From contig WELB01000049.1 of the NCBI GenBank assembly GCA_009602725.1, positions 203,117-216,671 on the forward strand: 13,555 nucleotides of DNA, written 5' to 3'. The translations under genes and the position numbers were made by a program. Shown here in pieces: positions 8,775 through 13,555 of the stretch. This DNA is from Spirogloea muscicola (taxonomy: Eukaryota > Streptophyta > Zygnematophyceae > Spirogloeales > Spirogloeaceae). The notes below the pieces were generated by a model. That model had not been told where the DNA came from, made no database searches, and was given only the letters and a program-made list of their open reading frames with translations. How positions within the stretch are numbered: the first letter of the stretch is position 1; each line of letters begins with the position of its first letter.

Positions 8775-9012
8775 CAAGAAAGAAAGAACAAATCAGCTCT
8801 GTGTGATACAGAAAAGAATGAAAAGTCTTGCCAAAGAAGGTGATAGCCCTGCATCTATTACTGCTGATCTTGTTATCTTGTTAGACAAATTGCAAACAAA
8901 GATAGAAGTAAAAGCAACTTTTGCTTTGAATACGGTAACCACCCTATCTAAATGTTTTTCAAATGACCGACAGTGTACAAGTACCGTGAGGAAAAGGTGA
9001 AAAGAATCCTAT
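8775..9012 (+). rRNA. Fragment of organellar/bacterial-type large-subunit rRNA
   Basis: Two stretches match the conserved core of domain I of 23S-type rRNA, in the right order. The first is GAAGGTGATAGCCCTG (8835-8850), part of the conserved GGTGA.AGCCC segment. The second (8928-9010) contains GACCGACAGTGTACAAG, then TACCGTGAGGAAAAGGTGAA and AAGAA; the bacterial/organellar consensus is GACCGATAGTG.AC.AGTACCGTGAGGGAAAGG.GAAAAGAA. A CCACC block before it also fits. The version is organellar rather than nuclear 28S. The insert is AT-rich compared with its surroundings and flanked by retrotransposon tails, so it is probably mitochondrial (or plastid) DNA in the nucleus. The family's GGGAAAGG is GAAAAGG here, and similarity fades after AAAGAATCC. 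The overlapping ORF 8764-9000 is not a protein gene. Confidence 0.7.
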
Positions 9013-9039
9013 GTCAATGTAAAGCAACTGATGTGAGAA

Positions 9040-9290
9040 AGTAAACCGAAGGGGGCGAGGGCTGTGAAAAGAAGAATGTGGCTCTCCTAAAGTGGGCAAG
9101 GTCTGTGACAAGGACGGCGGCAGACGTGTACATGTAAGTTGGACTTACGTGTGCCGCCCTGCTGATGGTGCAGCCCTGTGATCTCTGCTGACAGAGTTCC
9201 GTATAACAGTGATCTTTGACTTCGACAAAGATCACCCCCGGACATACCTCCGTAGCTCAAGAAGAAGAAGAACGACGCTTTCAGGAGAGG
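9040..9290 (-). repeat. Degraded tail fragments
   Basis: A GGGGGCGAGGGCTGTGAAAA block (9051-9070) and a GTGGCTCTCC...GGGCAAG.TCTGTGAC block (9079-9110) are tail modules without an intact core. The part 9110-9290 holds GATCTTTGACTTCGACAAAG and AAGAAGAAGAA but nothing recognised. Confidence 0.4.
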
Positions 9291-9546
9291 GCGGTGGTTG
9301 GGAGAGGCCAGCCCAGAAGAAAGAACGTGTAAAAGGCAAAGGGGCCAGGGAAAGCGCTAAAGAAGAAGTGGCACTCCCAGTGGGGGCAAGGGCTGTGAAA
9401 AGCCAGCCCGAAAAAGAATTGACCAAGGTTCGAAGGGGCCAAATGATGGAGGGGCCTAAAAAGCGCTAAGCAGCTACGAAGGGGCCTGAACATGCTATGT
9501 CAGAACGGGGGAGGATGGATCACTCGGTAGTTACTACCGAGGAGCC
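9291..9546 (-). repeat. 3' tail of retrotransposon copy C
   Basis: GCCAGCCC cores lie at 9307-9314 and 9402-9409, with the same module order as copies A and F and the AGAACGGGGGAGGATGGA block at 9503-9520, next to the end of the copy C coding frame. Confidence 0.6.
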
Positions 9547-10150
9547 TCAAAGCCGACAGACTAGCTGCCGCAAAACTATCCCCCTGACGAAAGCCGGAGG
9601 CCGCAGCGAGAGCATAGCCAGCACGCAGATGCAAGGTGTGGGCCATGGACCGCTGAAGGGAGACGGACAATCGCATTCGATATACCTAAGCTCCCGAGCC
9701 AGCAGCGTTGAAGTCAGCCGGCTCACCGCGCCTGCGGGACACACCGCGCCGCGCAAGCCTGGCCAGCAGGTCGAGCCACTGGGTCCCGAGAGCCCCGTGC
9801 ACGTCCACGGCCAGGGGTACGAACTCATCTGCGGCCGGGTGGTCGGCGTGTTTAGCCGCTTTGCTGCGAGCGGCCTTCGCCGCAGCGTGGCCAGCCCGCG
9901 AGGCAGAGAGCCCCGGGTTGGAGCGGTCGACTACATCAGTGGTGACCACATCAGCGATGATGCGCCGCCGTCGCCTGGCGTGGACGCCACCAGGTCGACG
10001 CGTGTGGAGTCCGTCGTCCCTCTGGAGGATGGGCATGACCGACGTATTCTCCATGGCCACCGTGTATCCGGCCTCCTGGAAGATGCCGAACACTGCATCT
10101 CGGAGGGGGTCGTGAGCAGCTGTACATTCGCCTCCAGTGGCGCAGCGGAA
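9547..10150 (-). pseudogene. Non-LTR retrotransposon ORF with endonuclease-like domain (copy C)
   Basis: The longest minus-strand remnant. In one frame (10093-9686) it reads a GIFQEAGYTVAMENTSVMP block, IIADVVTTD, a K..K.ADHPAADEF block, LDLLARLARR and DFNAAGS; then a frame change is needed for the YRMRLSV, QRSMAHTLHLRAG and ALAAASG blocks down to about 9547. Compared with copy D the region of the first catalytic-type Asp is frame-shifted: D reads HTRRADLVAIPPGGG, whereas here a base shift turns this into HTRRPGGV. It is clearly broken. It lies head to head with copy D, separated by copy E. Confidence 0.65.
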
Positions 10151-10171
10151 AGCTAAAGCGCACAGGGCATC

Positions 10172-10250
10172 AAGTAGCTACGAAACACTCAGTAATCCCT
10201 GCTGAGCAGCCGCAGGTCGGAGAAACTGGTCTCCTGGTATCGGGTCCCCT
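10172..10250 (-). pseudogene. Terminal scrap of the retrotransposon ORF (copy E)
   Basis: On the minus strand a short frame reads GTRYQETSFSDLRLLSRDY and a TGA, matching the end of copy A (GTRFQEPSLSDLRLLSRGY). The following bases (CTCAGTAATC on the plus strand) also match copy A near 760-775. The scrap is cut off exactly where plus-oriented copy D begins, so D, or a rearrangement involving it, interrupted this copy. Confidence 0.65.
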
Positions 10251-10883
10251 GTGTTGAAAGAAGATGCCAAATCGTCAAAGGTTTGCACGGTCGCATTTGA
10301 GCTAGGGTCACACCGGCCTATCTTCAAGGTTGCGGTGGAGAACTCCTCAATCATGCCCATCCAGCTGGGCGCGGACGGCCAGCCCCATACGCGACGCGCC
10401 GACCTGGTCGCCATCCCTCCCGGTGGCGGTCCCCGCATCATCGCTGATGTGGTGACAACTGACTGCATCGACTCCGCCAACCCCACCAGATCGGCGTCGT
10501 TTGCAGGGCACGCGGTCGGCCAGGCGGCCCGGGGCAAGGAGCGAAAATACGCTGATCACCCGGTGGGGGATGAATTCGCGGCCCTGGCGATGGACGGTCA
10601 CGGGGCTTTCGGCAGCCGCTGGCTGGATCTGATTCAGCGGCTTGCCCGCCAGGCCATGGACCGGCGGCCGGGTCTGCCAGGGGCGATGCCCGGCTTCAAC
10701 GCCGCCGGTTCGCTCGCACAAATCTTCCGCATGCGCCTGGCCGTATCGCTTCAATGCTCCCTTGCCCACGCCGTCCATACGCGCGCAGGCCGTGCTATGG
10801 CCGCCGCCTCTGGGTCTCGGCAGAGTGCCTCTTTCCCTGCAGCGAGCTACTCAGACCTGATGTTGCTCACTCGTGGGTACTGA
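10251..10883 (+). pseudogene. Non-LTR retrotransposon ORF, restriction-like endonuclease-type C-terminus (copy D)
   Basis: This is the longest uninterrupted copy: about 210 residues open to the stop at 10881-10883, but without an ATG at its 5' end and lacking the reverse transcriptase, so it is 5'-truncated. A core HTRRADLVAIPPGGG then PRIIADVVTTD (residues 46-71) gives D51 and D66 spaced by 14, followed by K96..K99-Y100. This resembles the PD-x12-14-D...K..KY pattern of the restriction-like endonuclease of R2/NeSL/CRE-type and Dualen/RandI-type non-LTR elements, the last known from Chlamydomonas. A conserved tail follows: MPGFNAAGSLAQIFRMRLAV, then ALAAASG-like and LLTRGY blocks. The endonuclease reading rests on motif shape only; the membership in the same family as copies A-C and E is secure. 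Confidence 0.65.
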
Positions 10884-11026
10884 GCTTTCCTCTGCATCGT
10901 TTCTGTGTTCTGCAGTGTTCTGTAGTGTAGTCCTTTCTCCGGCTCCTCTTTCTTAGGCTTTGGACATTGTCCATTCGTTTTTGGGCTGGCTTTGCCAGCC
11001 CCTCTTTTCTATGGGCGCGCACTTCT
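10884..11026 (+). repeat. 3' tail of copy D with perfect hairpin
   Basis: After the stop come about 100 bases of pyrimidine-rich sequence and then GGGCTGGC-TTT-GCCAGCCC (10983-11001), an 8-base-pair perfect stem with a three-base loop, followed by CCTCTTTTCTATGGGCGCGC. It is the sense-strand form of the module seen in the other tails. It is cut by the copia-type element at about 11027. Confidence 0.65.
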
Positions 11027-11232
11027 CTATCTGGGCCGATCGCGACCTCTTGTATCGTCACCGGCTGAGACCCCAACCTGAGACTGCCCGCTGTCCTGCC
11101 TCTGCCGACGCGCCGCCGCCACCACCGCCGCCCGCTGACGAGCGCTGAAGCGGGTCTCCCCCGTCGCTCTCGTCGCAGAGCTCTCCTCGCGATCAGCATG
11201 GCTGGCTAAGGCCAAGACGCCACGAATCGACA
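11027..11232 (+). mobile_element. LTR end of a copia-type element, left arm
   Basis: The segment lies directly upstream of a primer-binding-site-like word, ends in CA (GACA) as LTRs do, and is repeated in inverted orientation at 11830-12030. Only the 3' part of the LTR can be inferred; its 5' end is not visible, and the border near 11027 is where similarity to the right arm stops. Confidence 0.5.
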
Positions 11233-11243
11233 TGGCATCAGAG
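11233..11243 (+). promoter_or_regulatory. Primer binding site-like word, left arm
   Basis: TGGCATCAGAG differs by one base from TGGTATCAGAG, the common plant/algal copia primer binding site complementary to the 3' end of initiator methionine tRNA. Confidence 0.5.
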
Positions 11244-11565
11244 GAGGCCTCGAGGGCCTGCGGCGCTTTGACGGCATCAATTGGACCATCTGGAAGGAGA
11301 TGGTGGAGCTGGCCGTGGACCACCTTGGCCTACTGGCCATCCTACAGGGGACAGAGGCAGAGCCGGTGTCGCAGGATGACGACGCGGATGCTTCCGAAGC
11401 GATGATGCAGAAGTACAGGCGGAGGCAGACTCGCTGCCTCTACATTCTGGTGTGCAGCCTCAACGCTGCAAAGCTGAGGCTGGTGATTGGAAAGAAGACA
11501 CCCACAGAGTCGTGGGCGACACTGTGCAAGGAGTACAGAAAGACCACGCAGATAAGCATCAGCAC
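11243..11565 (+). pseudogene. Ty1/copia-type gag 5' fragment, left arm and loop
   Basis: The frame reads GGLEGLRRFDGINWTIWKEM, then VELAVDHLGLLAILQGTE, a Q-rich/basic QKYRRRQTR block, and KKTPTESWATLCKEYRKTT up to the loop end. F-x-G-x-N-W..WK..M, followed by a KLR..IGKKTPTESW..L..EY block, is the layout of the copia gag polypeptide (UBN2-type). No clear in-frame ATG precedes it: the ATG near 11199 is in another frame. Gag is cut after about 107 codons by the inverted second copy, and protease, integrase, RT and RNase H are all missing. Confidence 0.6.
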
Positions 11566-11818
11566 CTTCTTTCCAACCACCAGCTTCAGCTGTGCAGCGG
11601 TTGAGGCTGCACTTCCGAATGTAGAGGCAGCGAGTCTGCCTCCGCCTGTACTTCTGCATCGCTCCAGAAGCATCCGCGCCGTCCTCCTGCGACACTGGCT
11701 CTGCCTCTGTCCCTTGTAGGATGGCCGGTAGACCAAGGTGGTCCAACGGCCAGCTCCACCATCTCCTTCCAGATGGTCCAGTTGGTGCCGTCAAACTGCC
11801 GCAGGCCCTCGAGGCCTC
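11566..11818 (-). pseudogene. Ty1/copia-type gag 5' fragment, right arm
   Basis: On the minus strand the same protein start is read: GGLEGLRQFDGTNWTIWKEM and VELAV. One extra T (GCCGTTGGACC versus GCCGTGGACC) then shifts the frame, and the rest (LPAILQGTEAEPVSQEDGAD, QKYRRRQTR) continues in another frame. The copy ends at GGAAAGAAG (plus strand 11566-11574), almost the same gag position where the left arm's homology ends. Confidence 0.6.
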
Positions 11819-11829
11819 CTCTGATACCA
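11819..11829 (-). promoter_or_regulatory. Primer binding site, right arm
   Basis: The minus strand reads TGGTATCAGAG, a perfect match to the common initiator methionine tRNA primer binding site of copia-type elements, preceded by LTR-like ATCACA. Confidence 0.6.
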
Positions 11830-12030
11830 TGTGATTTGTGGCGTCTTGGCCTTGACCAGCCATGTTGATTGCGAGGAGAGCTTTGCGACAAGAGCGACGG
11901 GGAGACTCGCTTCAGCGCTCGGCACCAGTGGCGGCGGTTGCGGCGGCGCGTCAGCAGCGGCAGGATAGCGTGCAAATTCAGGTTGGGGTTTCAGCCGGTC
12001 GATACAAGAGGTCGCGGTCGGGCCAAATAG
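11830..12030 (-). mobile_element. LTR end of a copia-type element, right arm
   Basis: Inverted, diverged copy of 11027-11232. Shared words include CGCGACCTCTTGTATCG, GAGCGCTGAAGCG and CAAGGCCAAGACGCCAC (left arm CTAAGGCCAAGACGCCAC), with scattered substitutions and small indels. Similarity ends near 12030; I see no target-site duplication at the outer borders. Confidence 0.5.
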
Positions 12031-12500
12031 GCCAGTGTTACGGCCAGGCCGAATGCGACCATGCAAGAACCTGACATTTGGCAGGTGGAAACGTTTAAGG
12101 TGATGCCAAATACGTCAGATTCTTCAGTACAAAGGCGTGAGGTGAGTTCACGATTCTCCGTGGGACCCCTTCATCATAACACTCATGCGCGTACAGGACC
12201 ACGCTTGTCCTCAATATTTACAAAAAGGTTCACCACAGTTGCACTAGCACATGAGCATTTTATGATATGGTGGCTACAGCATTAAGGTTCTGGGTGGGGG
12301 TGGAAGAGGGGATGGGGACAAAGCCGTAGGTCGGTAAGGTGTTCTGGCCAGAGTGGGAAAACCTAGGAACAATCTGGTGTTTAAGGCAGTGGGCGTTGCC
12401 GGCTGGGTAATGTTGGCGAGCCCACTGCCTCAACCAATGCATGCGCAGTACGGTGACGGTGCAAACCTTGTCGTGCGAGGGCTTTGTCTTCACGGAGTTG
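12031..12500. other. Flank without recognised gene
   Basis: Mixed composition with short open frames only. The plus frame 12061-12285 has no recognisable domain. Confidence 0.35.
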
Positions 12501-12769
12501 GCATGCTTGCAGTTGTGCTGCTGAGACTAGTGGAGATTCTGGAGAGAGAGAACAGAAAGCGCATTCCAATCTCCTACTGTCTCACGCTTGAAGAAGTCCA
12601 CGGCTCTGTCTGCACAAGTCGCGACACGGACCTTCTTATAACGGCCTCTGACCCTGCTTGCATCAAGCAGCAGATTGGCGCTGCCACGAAAGCAAATCTG
12701 GACGTTCTCTACGCCACAGGAGGGTATTGGACGAATGACAGCGACAGCGATAGTGATAGTGAAGTGTGA
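12500..12769 (+). CDS. Unassigned ORF, possible terminal exon
   Basis: An acceptor-like GCTTGCAG near 12505-12512 could open an exon that reads LLRLVEILERENRKRIPISY and ends in an Asp-Ser repeat (NDSDSDSDSEV) at the stop 12767-12769. The ATG-less longer frame begins at 12353. Charge pattern and third-base use look more protein-like than the other frames here, but I do not recognise it. It overlaps the next frame, and the two could be one protein with a one-base shift. Confidence 0.3.
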   Translation, partial: GMLAVVLLRLVEILERENRKRIPISYCLTLEEVHGSVCTSRDTDLLITASDPACIKQQIGAATKANLDVLYATGGYWTNDSDSDSDSEV

Positions 12770-12974
12770 TGCAGACCATCCTTTGACTGAGGAGGACCTC
12801 GCTGAGATAGCCGCAATGGAGAGGCGGCACAAGGAGAAGTTATTCCTTGCGAAGTGTGCTGTGGAGACAATGGCGCACCCTTCCACGGGGTACCATTGGT
12901 GCCAGTCCCTTGGTGTGCTTGCAGGAGGTTTCATGGACGAGGCCAAGCAGCGCGTTTCGCCTTTCACCAGGTAG
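12675..12974 (+). CDS. Unassigned ORF overlapping the previous one
   Basis: The frame becomes protein-like after about 12769: ADHPLTEEDLAEIAAMERRH then KEKLFLAKCAVETMAHPSTG and YHWCQSLGVLAGGF to the stop. The part before that is out of frame with the preceding ORF, which suggests a single ancestral gene or retrotransposed copy with one indel near 12765. Family unknown. Confidence 0.3.
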   Translation: MALPRKQIWTFSTPQEGIGRMTATAIVIVKCDADHPLTEEDLAEIAAMERRHKEKLFLAKCAVETMAHPSTGYHWCQSLGVLAGGFMDEAKQRVSPFTR

Positions 12975-13497
12975 CTGGTCCAGCTGACTTCTTGTCAGCC
13001 TCTTCGGCATAGGTGCTTTTGGAGGCACTGCCTCACACATTGTGCGACTGTGGTAGACCAAGTTCTTGATTTATATTGGTGTTAGCTAGTACCAGCCACA
13101 AGTATGCTCCACTCCTACGGCGGCCAGCGGGCCACAACTTTGTGACATGAATGTGCTCCTGCTTACCATGCGGAACCTAGAACCGCAAATGAAGGGCCGG
13201 AGGGTGCAAAAAGGACGAAACCACTCTGCGTGACTTCTGTGAGTGGGCACTAGATAACCTCTAACCAGCAAGTGAAGGAAGGCGCGCGGTGCACACGGAG
13301 CCGATCCAGCCAATACAGGCAAAAGCTAGTGCAAAAGCGGGCCTACAATAAAGAAAGCCCAATTGCAAGGTGACTAAGGTGACTGCGAGACGTTAGTTCC
13401 CCACGGCTGTGCACAGTCGAAAACGACAGTCAAGTACGGACGACTGAGCTGGTGCACTGGAGGATCAGACAGGCTAACCTGGACGTCGGAGCGAGCT
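12975..13497. other. Right flank without recognised gene
   Basis: Only short frames on either strand, none recognised. Nothing else can be supported. Confidence 0.4.
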
Positions 13498-13506
13498 GGC
13501 GGCGGC

Positions 13507-13541
<35 letters not shown>

Positions 13542-13543
13542 GC
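13498..13543. repeat. GGC trinucleotide repeat
   Basis: Nearly uninterrupted GGC units with one GGT interruption, at the right edge of the window. It could be a homopolymer-coding tract (Gly, or Ala/Pro/Arg in other frames) of a gene that lies beyond the edge, but no start or splice site is visible. Confidence 0.8.
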
Positions 13544-13555
13544 GAGGACGGCGGC

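Larger units (their letters stand above)
11027..12030. repeat. Large inverted repeat, arms about 465-470 bases, loop 68
   Basis: Arms 11027-11497 and 11566-12030 are reverse-complementary with moderate divergence; the loop is 11498-11565. The innermost bases pair GGAAAGAAG with CTTCTTTCC. A transcript through it could fold into a long imperfect hairpin. Confidence 0.75.

Noticed and set aside
8764-9000. 78-codon ORF as a protein gene
   Set aside because: The DNA matches conserved rRNA segments, which explains the conservation better than a protein would.
405-9440. GCCAGCCC repeats as a CRISPR array or regulator binding array
   Set aside because: Spacing is irregular (57-95 bases), the intervening sequence is itself repeated, and the repeats track retrotransposon ends in eukaryotic DNA.
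10347-10778. 143-codon minus-strand ORF opposite copy D
   Set aside because: It is the antisense of the retrotransposon ORF. Only the plus frame shares protein blocks with the copies A, B, C and E.
11342-11863. 173-codon minus-strand ORF across the inverted repeat
   Set aside because: It reads through the arm, loop and opposite arm in mixed frames; the gag-like protein is visible only in the frames described for each arm.

Overview
The window looks like nuclear DNA of a eukaryote in the green lineage, most likely a green alga. Three things point that way: a 13-exon gene with clean GT-AG introns, a carotenoid cleavage dioxygenase as the only well-supported gene, and a strong Kozak context (GCCACCATGG) at its start. 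The species cannot be named from the sequence. Everything outside that gene is mostly decayed mobile DNA, one insert resembling organellar ribosomal DNA, and GC-rich simple repeats at both window ends.

Layout. 1-345: GC-rich left edge with only a weak hint of a gene leaving the window. 405-1580: 3' ends of a non-LTR retrotransposon family, with a 5'-truncated copy A (coding tail 759-1019, minus) and a tail rich in the word GCCAGCCC. 1600-2665: AT-rich unassigned DNA. 2666-7326 (minus): the dioxygenase gene, 593 codons, every exon junction in frame, all four iron-binding histidines present. 7420-7790: its upstream region, with a G-quadruplex-like tract, an alternating CG tract containing the single N of the window, and a basic upstream ORF in the same frame. 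7800-8640: tails and coding fragments of the retrotransposon family (copies B and F). 8775-9012: a fragment resembling organellar large-subunit rRNA. 9300-10250: copies C and E of the retrotransposon on the minus strand. 10251-11026: copy D on the plus strand, the best preserved, carrying a restriction-like endonuclease-type domain. 11027-12030: two diverged copies of the 5' end of a Ty1/copia-type element (LTR end, initiator-tRNA primer binding site, start of gag) facing each other as a 1-kb inverted repeat with a 68-base loop. 12500-12974: a frame-broken unassigned ORF pair. 13498-13543: a GGC repeat at the right edge.

How it fits together. The dioxygenase is a self-contained nuclear gene for apocarotenoid formation. 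The flanks are a retrotransposon graveyard: at least six copies of one 3'-anchored, 5'-truncated family, as expected of target-primed reverse transcription, in nested and opposed orientations. No operon-like or defence-type gene set is visible. The most unusual items are the hairpin-bearing modular tail of the retrotransposon family, the copia inverted repeat, the organellar-type rRNA fragment, the 15-base microexon and the stop-free in-frame intron 8.
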